Shown here one piece after another: positions 31,840-39,772 of a stretch of DNA of 39,772 nt (the first letter of the stretch is position 1; every line of letters starts with the position of its first letter). Made by a program: the position numbers and the translations under genes. Where the stretch lies: contig NZ_JACDFE010000011.1 in NCBI RefSeq assembly GCF_013815995.1, positions 1 to 39,772 of the forward strand, read 5' to 3'. This DNA comes from Sporichthya sp. (GTDB taxonomy: Bacteria > Actinomycetota > Actinomycetes > Sporichthyales > Sporichthyaceae). The notes under the pieces are model-generated. The model was not told the DNA's origin and ran no database searches. It worked only from the letters and a program-made list of their open reading frames with translations.

Positions 31840-32982
31840 ATGAGAGCTGTCGTCTGCCGAAACTCCGAGTTGCGCGTCGAGGACGTGCCCGAGCCGAGGC
31901 CGGCCAAGGGGCATCTCGTTCTCGACGTCGTTCGCGCCGGGATCTGCGGGTCCGACCTGCACGCGCGGTTCCAGGCCGACACTCTCGCCGATGCTGCGGC
32001 CGCGATCGGTTTCACCAACTTGATGCGCGTCTCGCAGGCCGTCGTGATGGGTCACGAGTTCAGCGGCCGTGTCCGAGAGTTGGGCCCGGGCACGAAGCAT
32101 CGGGTCGCGGAGGGCGACGCCGTCGTGGCGTTGCCGATCGTGCGGATGGGCGGACGCCCGGAGTTCCTCGGCCTGTCCGAGGCCGCTCCCGGCGCGTATG
32201 CCGAGCGGGTGCTGGTCGATGAGGCTCTCACCTTCCCGGTGCCCAACGGCCTCGCCCCGGAGAGCGCCGCCCTGACCGAGCCCTTGGCAGTCGCGTACCA
32301 CGCCGTGCGCCGCAGCAAGATCGGCAAGGGCGAGACCGCCGTTGTCGTGGGCTGTGGCCCGATCGGGCTGGCGGTCATCCTGATGCTGCGGGCCCGCGGC
32401 GTGCGACACATCATCGCCAGCGACTACTCCGCGCTCCGGCGCGGCCTCGCCATGCGCTGCGGTGCTCACGTCGTGGTCGATCCCGGGGCGGAGTCCCCGT
32501 GGACCTCGTTCGAGCACAGCAAGAAGTACTTCACCGACGCCGGAAAGCTCCTGGACTTCGCGGTCGGCTCGATCGAGAAACTGCGTGCGGTGCCGTTCCT
32601 GCCGTGGCACAAGGTGCTGCGGGCGGCCGAGGCGGCGGGCAAGACCCCGCGCGGTCCGGTCGTCTTCGAGTGTGTCGGAGTGCCGGGCATCATCGATCAC
32701 ATCGTGCAGTCGGCGCCGCTGTACACCCGTGTGATCGTCGTCGGGGTCTGCATGGAACGCGACGCCATCGTTCCGGTCGTGGCGCTCATCAAGGAGATCG
32801 GCCTGCAGTTCGTCTTCGCCTACGACCCCGGCGAGTTCCACGACACCCTGCATCTGTTGGCCGAGGGCAAGGTCGACCCGACGCCGCTCATCACCAGCAC
32901 GGTCGATCTCGACGGCGTGCCCGGGGCGTTCGACGTGCTGGGCAAGGCGGAGGAAGAGGCCAAGATTCTCGTCGCCCCGTGA
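31840..32982 (+). CDS. Zinc-type medium-chain alcohol dehydrogenase
   Basis: A 380-residue MDR dehydrogenase oxidizing an alcohol with NAD(P). The catalytic zinc ligands lie in AGICGSDLH and MGHEFSG; the Rossmann motif is VVGCGPIGLAVILML. The four-Cys structural-zinc lobe typical of liver-type ADH is not seen. A substrate-domain insertion (SKKYFTDAGKLLDFAVGSIE) separates the later strands. ATG 31840 gives the natural MRAVVCRN start; GTG 31822 is also in frame. The substrate is not predicted. Confidence 0.88.
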   Translation: MRAVVCRNSELRVEDVPEPRPAKGHLVLDVVRAGICGSDLHARFQADTLADAAAAIGFTNLMRVSQAVVMGHEFSGRVRELGPGTKHRVAEGDAVVALPIVRMGGRPEFLGLSEAAPGAYAERVLVDEALTFPVPNGLAPESAALTEPLAVAYHAVRRSKIGKGETAVVVGCGPIGLAVILMLRARGVRHIIASDYSALRRGLAMRCGAHVVVDPGAESPWTSFEHSKKYFTDAGKLLDFAVGSIEKLRAVPFLPWHKVLRAAEAAGKTPRGPVVFECVGVPGIIDHIVQSAPLYTRVIVVGVCMERDAIVPVVALIKEIGLQFVFAYDPGEFHDTLHLLAEGKVDPTPLITSTVDLDGVPGAFDVLGKAEEEAKILVAP

Positions 32983-33031
32983 CCGAGGCGTCGGGCGCGT
33001 AGGGTTCGCGGACCGACGCGGGGGAGGCCAC

Positions 33032-33751
33032 GTGAGCGCTCGCTTTCAGGAGCTGGATTACCGCGAGACCCCGATGGGCGTGATCAGCCTGCGCCGTCGC
33101 CTCGATCCGCGGGCCGGAGTGGACGTCTTCGAGGTCAAGCTCGACGATGACTTCCTGATGTCGAGCCTGTACACGGTGGCCGAGATTGAGGTGGCCCGTC
33201 TTGCCCTGGCGCGGCTGCCCGGCGAGGACCTCGACGTCCTGGTCGGCGGCCTCGGGCTCGGCTTCACCGCCCTGGCCGTGCTGGACGATCCGCGGGTGCG
33301 CTCACTGGTGGTGATCGAAGCCCTCGGCGAGGTGATCGAGTGGCACGAACTCGGACTGATCCCCGCCGGCGAACGCCTCGCGGCCGATCCGCGCTGCACC
33401 CTGGTGCAGGGCGACTTCTTCGCCCTCGCCGCCGGCTCGGGCCTGGACCCGCGCGATCAAGGGCGGCGCTTCGACGCCGTTGTGGTCGACATCGACCACT
33501 CCCCGGTGCACCACCTGCACCCGAGTCACGCGCCGTTCTACACGGTGCCCGGCTTGCAGAAGCTCGCCGCCCACCTACGCCCGGGCGGCTGCTTCTCGTT
33601 GTGGTCGAACGACCCGCCGGGCGAGGAATTCACTGCGCTCCTGGCACAGGTCTTCGCCCACGTGGAAGGGGTGTTGGTCCACTTCCCGAACCCGCTGCAG
33701 GATCGCGAAGCGACCAACTCCGTCTATGTGGCCGCGGGGGTCAGGGCTTAG
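33032..33751 (+). CDS. Spermidine-synthase-like SAM-binding fold protein
   Basis: A 239-residue Rossmann-fold protein related to the polyamine aminopropyltransferase/methyltransferase superfamily. Motif I is DVLVGGLGLGFTALAVL, followed by an acidic strand end (VVIEALGEVIEWH), a later GDFFAL and VVVDIDHSP. The sequence PGLQKLAAHLRPGGCFSLWSND is the usual post-motif region. True spermidine synthases carry a different catalytic loop, so activity is uncertain. GTG 33032 follows GGGGGAGG. Its last four bases overlap the tail of the convergent gene. Confidence 0.72.
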   Translation: MSARFQELDYRETPMGVISLRRRLDPRAGVDVFEVKLDDDFLMSSLYTVAEIEVARLALARLPGEDLDVLVGGLGLGFTALAVLDDPRVRSLVVIEALGEVIEWHELGLIPAGERLAADPRCTLVQGDFFALAAGSGLDPRDQGRRFDAVVVDIDHSPVHHLHPSHAPFYTVPGLQKLAAHLRPGGCFSLWSNDPPGEEFTALLAQVFAHVEGVLVHFPNPLQDREATNSVYVAAGVRA

Positions 33752-34104
33752 GTCGTGCCGTGGTCGGTGCCTGACCCACTGAGCACGGTGTCGATCCGGG
33801 CGGCCGTCTCCAGGTCGGCCGGGACCAGAGCACCCGGGCCGTTGCCGAGAATGATCGTGAACTCGTCGTCCACGATCTGAACCTCGAGCCGGGACTCGTC
33901 CTCGACGACGTTGCGGACGCCCTCCTCGAGGGCGTCCCGGCTGTCGCGGGGGACCGGAATGGCGCGCTTGAGCACGACGCCGGCTCGCTCCCAACCGGGC
34001 AGGGCGGCCAGGCCCTCGTCGACCTGATCGTCTCGAAGTTCCAGGGGTTCGTCGGTCCCGGGCAGCGGGTTGCCGTGCTGATCGCGAACGGGGCGTTCGG
34101 ACAT
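33748..34104 (-). CDS. Small protein with pterin-dehydratase-like fold, active site not conserved
   Basis: A 118-residue protein. LPGWERAGVVLKRAIPV followed by DALEEGVRNVVEDESRLEVQIVDDEFTIIL resembles the layout of 4a-hydroxytetrahydrobiopterin dehydratase (LPGW start, helix, strand). The catalytic His-His/Pro motif (usually near ADHHP) is replaced by ESRLEV, so the enzyme activity is doubtful. ATG 34104 has GAGGAG upstream. The acidic N-terminus is extended. It could also be an unrelated alpha/beta protein. Confidence 0.5.
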   Translation of the reverse strand: MSERPVRDQHGNPLPGTDEPLELRDDQVDEGLAALPGWERAGVVLKRAIPVPRDSRDALEEGVRNVVEDESRLEVQIVDDEFTIILGNGPGALVPADLETAARIDTVLSGSGTDHGTT

Positions 34105-34164
34105 GGGGATCTCCTCTCGATACGGCTCTCGACTACCCGACGGGGTGGCGGGTAGTCCGATCCC

Positions 34165-34903
34165 GTGACCGATGCCGCCGCCCGCCTCGGCCTGCCTGCC
34201 GGCACCCGGGCCTGCCTGTTCGACCTCGACGGTGTGCTGACCAGGACCGCGGTGCTGCACGCCGGGCCTGGAAGCAGATGTTCGACGAGTACCTGGCGCA
34301 AGCAGCCCCGGATCAGCCGACCTTCAGCCCTGCTGACTACCAGGACTACGTCGACGGCAAGCCGCGCCTGGCCGGCACCCACGACTTCCTCGCCGCCCGC
34401 AACCTCGAGCTCGTGACGGGCGAGGAAAGCGACCCGCCCGACGCCCGCACGCTCTGGGGCTGAGCAACCGCAAGAACGATCTGATTCAAGAGCTGATCCG
34501 CGAGCGGGGCATCGACGTCTACCCGGGCTCGGTGTCCTACCTGCACGAGGTTCGCTCGGCGGGCCTCTACGCCGTGGTGGTGACCTCCAGCGCCAACGCC
34601 GTGCAGGTGCTCGACGCGGCCGGGCTGAACGGGATGTTCGACGCCCGGGTGGATGGCGTCATTGCCCGGGACCGGGACCTCAAGGGCAAACCCGCTCCGG
34701 ACACGTTCCTTGCCGGGGCGGACGAGGTCGGCGTCGCACCGGAGGCAGCGGCGGTGTTCGAGGACGCCCTGTCCGGAGTGGAGGCAGGACGGGCCGGTGG
34801 GTTCGCCACGGTGATCGGGGTGGACCGGGTGGGGCAGGCGGATCAGTTGCGCGCGCACGGTGCGGACGTGGTGGTCACCGACCTCAGTGAGCTGATCCAA
34901 TGA
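34165..34903 (+). pseudogene. Beta-phosphoglucomutase-like HAD hydrolase, two frameshifts
   Basis: HAD-superfamily protein of the beta-phosphoglucomutase type, interconverting beta-glucose 1-phosphate and glucose 6-phosphate. The first piece gives the nucleophile motif CLFDLDGVLTRTAVLHA. A -1 shift near 34261-34267 leads into WKQMFDEYLAQAAPDQPTF...LWG. A second -1 shift near 34456-34461 leads into LSNRKNDLIQELIRERGIDVYPG through KGKPAPD and VFEDALSGVEAGRAG to the end. All family motifs are present once the two single-base gaps are filled, so the gene is complete apart from them. It is coupled by ATGA to the GH65 gene, the usual partner. Confidence 0.8.
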
Positions 34904-37293
34904 TCCGGCAGGACGCCTATCCGGTCGATCCGTGGTGCGTGCGCGAGACCCGGCTGGATCTGGACCTGCTGGCCGCGGCGGAGTCGCTGTTCGCGTTGTC
35001 GAACGGCCACCTAGGCCTGCGCGGCAACCTTGACGAAGGCGAGCCGCACGGCCTACCGGGCACCTACCTCAACTCCGTGCACGAGCAGCGTCGACTGCCC
35101 TACGCCGAGGCCGGCTACGGCTACCCGGAGTCCGGGCAGTCCGTGGTCAACGTGCCCAACGGCAAGTTGATCCGCATCCTCGTCGATGACGAGCCCTTCG
35201 ACATCCGCTACGGCGACCTGCACTCCCACACCCGGACGCTGGACCTGCGCACCGGCATCCTGACCCGGGAAGCGGAATGGTGCGCGCCCAGTGGCGCCGC
35301 GATCCGGTTGCGCAGCGAACGGCTGGTCTCGCTGACCCAGCGCGCGATCGCGGCGGTCCGGCTCAGCGTCGAGCCGGTGGACCGAACCGTGCAGGTCGTG
35401 CTGCAGTCCGAACTGGTCGCCAACGAACAACTGCCGCCGGCCTCGGAGGACCCCCGCGCCGCCGCAGACCTGGAGGCGCCTTTCGTGCCCGAGGACCTGC
35501 TGCGGTCGGAGATGGCCGTCACCCTCGTTCACAGCACCAAGCGCAGTGGGCTGCGGGTCGGCAGCGGCATCGACCACGAGGTCGAGGGCCCGGACGATCT
35601 GAGCACCAAGGTGGAGGCGTTCCCCGACCTCGCCCGGATCACCGTCACCACCGAGCTCGAACCCGGGGAGTCGGTCTGCCTGACCAAGTACCTGGCCTAC
35701 GGCTGGTCCTCCCGGCGCACCGTGCCCGCCGTCCGCGACCAGGTCGCGGCCGCACTCACGGCGGCCCGCCATCACGGCTGGGACGCGTTGTGCGCACAAC
35801 AGGCCACGGCGCTGGCAGAGTTCTGGGCCGGGGCCGACGTGCAGGTCGACGGCGATGAGGAACTGCAGCAGGCCGTCCGGTTCGCGCTGTTCCAGATTCT
35901 GCAGGCCTCTGCGCGGGCCGAGCGCCGCCCGATCGCGGCCAAGGGCCTGACCGGCACCGGCTACGACGGGCACACCTTCTGGGACACCGAGGTGTTCGTG
36001 CTGCCGATGCTCACCTACACCGTGCCGCACGCCGCCGCCGACGCCTTGCGCTGGCGCCTGGACACGTTGCCGATGGCGCAGGAACGCGCCCAGGTGCTAG
36101 GCCTGCGCGGGGCGGCCTTCCCGTGGCGGACCATCACCGGTGCGGAGTGCTCGGCCTACTGGCCGGCCGGCACGGCGGCCTTCCACATCAACTCCGCCAT
36201 CGCGATGGCGGCGGACCGGCAGGCCTGGGCGAGCGGGGACGAGCAGTTCGATCGCGAGGTCGCCGTCCCCTTACTGGTGGAGACCGCGCGGCTGTGGGTC
36301 AGCCTGGGCCACCACGACGCGAAGGACGGGTTCCGGATCGACGGCGTCACCGGCCCGGACGAGTACAGCGCCGTCGCGGACAACAACGTCTATACGAATC
36401 TGACGGCCCGCCAGAATCTGCGGGCCGCGGTCCGCGCCTGCGGGCACTGGCCCGAGCAGGCGGCGGCGCTGAACGTCGGCGACGACGAGATCGCGGCCTG
36501 GAGCTCCGCCGCCGACCTGATGACGGTGCCCTGGGACGACCAGCTCGGCGTGCACCCGCAGGCCGAGGCGTTCACCCGGCACGCCGAGTTCGACTTCGAC
36601 GGCCTCGGCCCGGACGCCTACCCGCTGATGCTCTCCGTGCCCTACGTCCAGCTCTACCGCACCCAGGTGCTCAAGCAGGCCGACCTGGTGCTGGCCATGC
36701 ACCTGTGCGGAGACGAGTTCACCCCGGAACAGAAGCGGTCCAACTTCGAGTACTACGAGCGCCGCACCGTGCGCGACTCCTCCCTGTCCGCGGCGACCCA
36801 GGCCGTGCTGGCGGCCGAGGTCGGGCACCTTGACCTGGCCCTGGACTACACCGCCGAGTCCGCCCTGGTCGACCTGCGCGACCTCGCCTCGAACACCGCC
36901 AACGGGCTGCACCTGGCGGCCATGGCCGGGACCTGGATCGCGCTGGTGGCCGGCTTCGGCGGGCTGCGCGACCACGGCCGGAGCCTGCGTTTCGCCCCGC
37001 AGCTGCCCAGGGGGCTGACCGGCCTGGGTTTCGCGCTGGTGCACCAGGGCGCGCGGCTGCAGGTCGCGATCGCCGACGGCGAGGCGACCTACACGCTGGA
37101 GTCGGGCCAGGTCGCCCTGACGCTCGCGCACCACGGCGAGGAGTTCACGCTGGAGCCGAAGACCTCGGCGTCGAAGCCATTGCCGGAGCGGCGGCAGCTG
37201 CCACCGCCGGAGCAGCCGCCGGGCCGGGCGCCGACGCGACGCGTGGGCGCGGCCGCGCCGCAGTGCCCGGTGACGGAGAACACCGCATCCTGA
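34900..37293 (+). CDS. Glycoside hydrolase family 65 (maltose/trehalose/kojibiose-type phosphorylase)
   Basis: A 797-residue GH65 protein, which cleaves an alpha-linked glucose disaccharide with phosphate to give beta-glucose 1-phosphate. The N-terminal super-beta-sandwich begins ETRLDLDLLAAAESLFALSNGHLGLRGNL. The (alpha/alpha)6 barrel contains KGLTGTGYDGHTFWDTEVF, and the general acid Glu at residue 488 lies in DGVTGPDEYSAVADNN. The C-terminal tail is Pro/Arg-rich. Paired with a beta-phosphoglucomutase-like gene it would feed glucose into glycolysis. Specificity among trehalose, maltose and kojibiose is not decided by eye. Confidence 0.93.
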   Translation: MIRQDAYPVDPWCVRETRLDLDLLAAAESLFALSNGHLGLRGNLDEGEPHGLPGTYLNSVHEQRRLPYAEAGYGYPESGQSVVNVPNGKLIRILVDDEPFDIRYGDLHSHTRTLDLRTGILTREAEWCAPSGAAIRLRSERLVSLTQRAIAAVRLSVEPVDRTVQVVLQSELVANEQLPPASEDPRAAADLEAPFVPEDLLRSEMAVTLVHSTKRSGLRVGSGIDHEVEGPDDLSTKVEAFPDLARITVTTELEPGESVCLTKYLAYGWSSRRTVPAVRDQVAAALTAARHHGWDALCAQQATALAEFWAGADVQVDGDEELQQAVRFALFQILQASARAERRPIAAKGLTGTGYDGHTFWDTEVFVLPMLTYTVPHAAADALRWRLDTLPMAQERAQVLGLRGAAFPWRTITGAECSAYWPAGTAAFHINSAIAMAADRQAWASGDEQFDREVAVPLLVETARLWVSLGHHDAKDGFRIDGVTGPDEYSAVADNNVYTNLTARQNLRAAVRACGHWPEQAAALNVGDDEIAAWSSAADLMTVPWDDQLGVHPQAEAFTRHAEFDFDGLGPDAYPLMLSVPYVQLYRTQVLKQADLVLAMHLCGDEFTPEQKRSNFEYYERRTVRDSSLSAATQAVLAAEVGHLDLALDYTAESALVDLRDLASNTANGLHLAAMAGTWIALVAGFGGLRDHGRSLRFAPQLPRGLTGLGFALVHQGARLQVAIADGEATYTLESGQVALTLAHHGEEFTLEPKTSASKPLPERRQLPPPEQPPGRAPTRRVGAAAPQCPVTENTAS

Positions 37294-37330
37294 CCGCTCA
37301 TGGCCGGTTCATCCCGGGTAGCTGGCGCCC

Positions 37331-38275
37331 ATGACGACCTTCGGATATTTCCTCTCCGGTGAAGAGCTCGGTCCGCGTGAGATGGTGGACGCGGGCCAGG
37401 CGGCGGCCGCAGCCGGCTTCACCCATGCGTGGCTCTCCGATCACTACCACCCGTGGCAGGAGAGCCAGGGCCAGAGCCCCTTCGTCTGGTCCGTGCTCGG
37501 ATCGCTGGCGACCACCACCGAGCTGCAGCTGACCACCGCGGTCACCTGCCCGACCTTCCGCATCCACCCGGCGATCATGGCCCAGGCGGCGGCGACCACC
37601 GCCGTCCTCGCGCCCGGCCGGTTCCGGTTCGGCGTGGGCTCCGGTGAGGCGCTCAATGAGCACATCCTCGGCGAGGCCTGGCCGCCGGTGTCGGTCCGGC
37701 TCGAACGCCTCGAGGAGGCCATCGAGGTGATGCGCAAGCTGTGGACCGGCGAGGTGGTCACCCACCAGGGCAAGTACTACACCGTGCACAACGCCCGCAT
37801 CTTCAGCCTGCCCGACGAGCAGATTCCGGTGCTCATCTCCGGCTTCGGACCGGAGGCCACGGAGGTGGCGGCGCGGATCGGGGACGGGTGGATGTCGGTC
37901 TCGCCCGACGCCGATGGCCTCAAACAGTTCAAGCGTAAGAACGACGGCGTCACCCAGGCCGGCGTGAAGATCTGCTGGGCGCCGACCGAGGCGGAGGCCA
38001 AGGAAACCGCATTCCGGTTGTGGAGCCACTCCGGTCTCGGTGGCCAGGCCTCGCAGGACGTGCCGATGTGGCACACCTTCGAGTCCATCGGCGAGGCGAA
38101 CACTCCGGACAAGCTCGCGGAGAAGGTCGCCTGCGGCCCGGACCCGCAGCACGCGGCCGAGAACATCCGCAAGTACATCGACGCCGGCTTCGACGAGATC
38201 TACATCGCGCAGATGGGCTCGGAGCAGGCCGGCGCGATCCGGTTCATCGCGGACGAGGTCCTACCGCTGCTGTGA
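37331..38275 (+). CDS. F420-type LLM-class oxidoreductase
   Basis: A 314-residue luciferase-like TIM-barrel protein. MTTFGYFLSGEELGPREMVDAG and WLSDHYHPWQESQGQSPF are typical of the F420-dependent glucose-6-phosphate-dehydrogenase-like group, as is RFRFGVGSGEALNEHILG. The cofactor-binding Asp/His positions at SDHYHPW are kept. It follows the GH65 gene by 37 bases; the start ATG 37331 lacks a strong ribosome site. It may use glucose 6-phosphate or another alcohol; F420 dependence is inferred from family. Confidence 0.88.
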   Translation: MTTFGYFLSGEELGPREMVDAGQAAAAAGFTHAWLSDHYHPWQESQGQSPFVWSVLGSLATTTELQLTTAVTCPTFRIHPAIMAQAAATTAVLAPGRFRFGVGSGEALNEHILGEAWPPVSVRLERLEEAIEVMRKLWTGEVVTHQGKYYTVHNARIFSLPDEQIPVLISGFGPEATEVAARIGDGWMSVSPDADGLKQFKRKNDGVTQAGVKICWAPTEAEAKETAFRLWSHSGLGGQASQDVPMWHTFESIGEANTPDKLAEKVACGPDPQHAAENIRKYIDAGFDEIYIAQMGSEQAGAIRFIADEVLPLL

Positions 38276-38280
38276 CGTTG

Positions 38281-38304
38281 TTCGCGTTCGCGTTCGCGTT
38301 CGCG
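38281..38304. repeat. TTCGCG hexamer repeated four times
   Basis: Four perfect tandem copies of TTCGCG lie directly after the oxidoreductase stop, between it and the hemerythrin gene. A simple-sequence tract like this can vary in copy number. Confidence 0.85.
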
Positions 38305-38357
38305 GCCCGGTGCAGCGGGCAGCGAAGCAGCAACACCACTCGCCCGAGGAGGCTGCG

Positions 38358-38858
38358 ATGTCGACCGATGCCATTGTGCTGCTGCGTGAGGACCACCAGG
38401 ACGTCAAGCGTCTGTTCACCGAGTTCGAGAATGCCGGGGGCGACGCCTACGCGACCAAGGCGAAGCTCGCCGAACAGATCATCGCGATGCTGACCACGCA
38501 CACCTACCTGGAGAACGAGTGCGTGTATCCGGTGGTGCGCGAGCTGGTGCCTGGCATCGAGGACGACATCCTCGAGTCCTACGAGGAGCACCACGTCGCG
38601 GACGTTCTCTGCATGGAGCTCGACGCGATGTCACCCGAGGACGAGCGCTTCGCGGCGAAGATGATGGTCCTGGCCGAGAACGTCCGGCACCACATCAAGG
38701 AGGAAGAGGACGTCTGGTTCCCGAAGGTTCGGGATGCCCTCGGCCGCAAGCAGCTTCAGGAGATCGGCCAGCGGATGCTGGAGATGCGCCCGACCGCCCC
38801 GCGGCGGCCGTCCCAGCCCAGCGCGCTGAAGAAAGCTGTCGACGCGATCCTGAGCTGA
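38358..38858 (+). CDS. Hemerythrin HHE-domain protein
   Basis: A 166-residue four-helix protein binding a di-iron centre. Ligand motifs: LLREDHQDVKRLF (His, helix 1), MLTTHTYLENECVYP (His-x4-Glu, helix 2), EEHHVADVL (helix 3) and RHHIKEEEDVWFPKV (helix 4). ATG 38358 follows GAGGAGG. A basic, disordered C-terminal tail (RPTAPRRPSQPSALKKAV) is present. Such proteins sense or buffer oxygen, NO or iron. Confidence 0.92.
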   Translation: MSTDAIVLLREDHQDVKRLFTEFENAGGDAYATKAKLAEQIIAMLTTHTYLENECVYPVVRELVPGIEDDILESYEEHHVADVLCMELDAMSPEDERFAAKMMVLAENVRHHIKEEEDVWFPKVRDALGRKQLQEIGQRMLEMRPTAPRRPSQPSALKKAVDAILS

Positions 38859-39000
38859 CCTACGTCAGAAAGCTACCCGACCGGTTAGGTCAGACCACCC
38901 GAACTACCGCTGCCCCCACCGCGAGATCCCCGCCCTGGACGTCGCCGGGGAGGACGCCCCCGCCGCGAGGCCCAGGCCCGGCTGCGCCCCCGCGCGCCAG

Positions 39001-39162
39001 GTGCTCGACACCCTGGTCGCGGCCGGCATCGCGCGCTCCCGTTCGAACGCGCTGGCCTGGTCGGTGCGCCTGGTCGGCAGGCACAACGCCGAGTGGATCG
39101 CCGACCTGCAGCACGCCCTCGACGCGGTCCGGCAGGCCCGCGCGAACGGGCCTGCCGCCTGA
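39001..39162 (+). CDS. Possible ribbon-helix-helix-like small protein or fragment
   Basis: The frame reads VLDTLVAAGIARSRSNALAWSVRLVG, then RHNAEWIADLQHALDAVRQAR to TGA 39162. A segment like TLVAAGIARSRSNALAW fits the strand-helix-helix pattern of Arc/MetJ-like small proteins. The frame is open upstream to about 38900 (HPNYRCPHREIPALDV) but has no ATG there, so the 5' end may be longer or broken. No ribosome site before GTG 39001. Between 38859 and 39381 no other gene is seen. Confidence 0.45.
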   Translation: MLDTLVAAGIARSRSNALAWSVRLVGRHNAEWIADLQHALDAVRQARANGPAA

Positions 39163-39178
39163 CGCAGCGTCAGGCGGC
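39154..39178. terminator. Strong stem-loop over the stop codon
   Basis: GCCGCCTGACGC-A-GCGTCAGGCGGC is a perfect 12-bp inverted repeat spanning the stop of the preceding frame. There is no T-run after it, so it may act as a mechanical transcription stop or RNA stabiliser typical of high-GC genomes, or as a binding site. Confidence 0.5.
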
Positions 39179-39381
39179 GCGTCTCATTCGAGTCGATTCC
39201 TCCGTTAGTCCGGGTTGTCCTCAACCATTCGGCGGCTGATTCGCCGGTGCGCGAACTGGTCGGATGTGTAGCGGCGATGAGCAAAAGCTCAGCCGCGGAC
39301 CCTGCAGGGCAGGCAGGGCGGACTCGTCGATCCGAGATCCGCTCACGCGGTGGCCATACCGAATCTCACCTGGGGGGTTTC

Positions 39382-39772
39382 ATGGAACTGCAAGAGCTTC
39401 TGGCCGCGTACGGCATCGATCTTCCCGACCTCACCGACGTGCCGCAGATCAGCGACGTGCCCGCTCTGACCGGCACCCTTTTCAACGCCCTGACCGCGGC
39501 GGCGACGGACGCCCTGTCCCAGGCCGGCGACGCGGGCAGCGACGCCATCAGCCTCGCGGGGACCCGCGCGATGACCGTGGTCGACCGGGCGACCGACCGT
39601 CTGGACGCCGTCGGCGGACGGCTTGACGCCGTCGTCGGACGGGTCGAGAGCGTTCGCGGTGCCGTCCTGGACCGCGTCGACGACGTGGGCGACGAGGTAA
39701 CCGCCGTGGCCGGGACCTCCGTGACCGGCGCTGCACAGGCGGTCTCCGGGGCGCTCGGCGTCGCCGACGGTG
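39382..39772 (+). CDS. Ala/Asp-rich helical protein, runs off the right edge
   Basis: ATG 39382 follows GGGGGG. The visible 130 residues begin MELQELLAAYGIDLPDLTDV. They continue as helical segments with repeating pattern (RLDAVGGRLDAVVGRVESVRGAVLDRVDDVGDEV) that looks like a coiled-coil or apolipoprotein-like stretch. No signal peptide is seen. The C-terminus is outside the window. Not recognised. Confidence 0.6.
   Translation, partial: MELQELLAAYGIDLPDLTDVPQISDVPALTGTLFNALTAAATDALSQAGDAGSDAISLAGTRAMTVVDRATDRLDAVGGRLDAVVGRVESVRGAVLDRVDDVGDEVTAVAGTSVTGAAQAVSGALGVADG

Overview
The window is high-GC DNA with actinobacterial signatures: tightly coupled GC-rich genes with GTG/ATG starts and GGAGG-type ribosome sites, an F420-type luciferase-like oxidoreductase, a TrwC-type relaxase remnant, many TetR regulators, and AveC-like and CrtC-like proteins of the kind common in Actinomycetota. 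Genus is not resolved.

Layout. (a) 1-3400: debris of a mobile element: a 5' fragment of a MobF/TrwC relaxase gene, a secreted protein whose signal peptide is split by a frameshift, and a nuclease tail. (b) 3459-5742: a MarR regulator coupled to a PEP-utilizing/rifampin-phosphotransferase-like protein. (c) 5760-11021, minus strand: a coupled operon of a second phosphotransferase-like protein, a CrtC/AttH-like lipocalin, an AveC-like membrane protein, a dihydrodipicolinate-reductase-like protein (frameshifted) and a TetR. (d) 11293-15695: a mirrored divergent promoter drives three unknown membrane proteins plus a TetR leftwards, and a cytochrome P450 plus a paralogous TetR rightwards. (e) 15722-23164: an apparent continuation of the P450 transcript with a membrane-anchored secreted protein, two small membrane proteins, a complete LIV-type (HAAT) ABC importer with fused LivHM permease, and a luciferase-family remnant. 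(f) 23213-26415: a second AveC-like protein, facing a TetR/SDR/membrane-protein operon. (g) 26600-29360: a decayed zone with a kinase-like gene, several gene scraps, a 5'-truncated HxlR regulator, and the 3' half of a tRNA-Lys(TTT) gene. (h) 29538 to the end: flank that looks chromosomal: two secreted proteins, an alcohol dehydrogenase, a beta-phosphoglucomutase/GH65 phosphorylase pair, an F420-type oxidoreductase, a hemerythrin-domain protein, and a gene running off the right edge.

Main interpretation. The 50-base tRNA-Lys 3' half at 29308-29357 has no 5' half, which is what site-specific integration into a tRNA gene leaves behind. With the tRNA on the + strand, the inserted element would lie to its left, so bases 1 to about 29300 look like the right part of an integrative element. 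Its cargo looks like one system for taking up and modifying a hydrophobic, probably isoprenoid- or polyketide-like compound: importer, P450, two AveC-like proteins, CrtC-like lipocalin, SDR, reductase, and two phosphotransferase-like proteins lacking an ATP-binding domain. A shared ~20-bp operator-like sequence (two copies at the P450 promoter, one at the SDR operon, a weaker one before marR) supports one regulon. The substrate is not known.

Caution: at least six single-base frame breaks occur in otherwise well-conserved genes, several next to short homopolymers, so some apparent pseudogenes may be sequencing errors.
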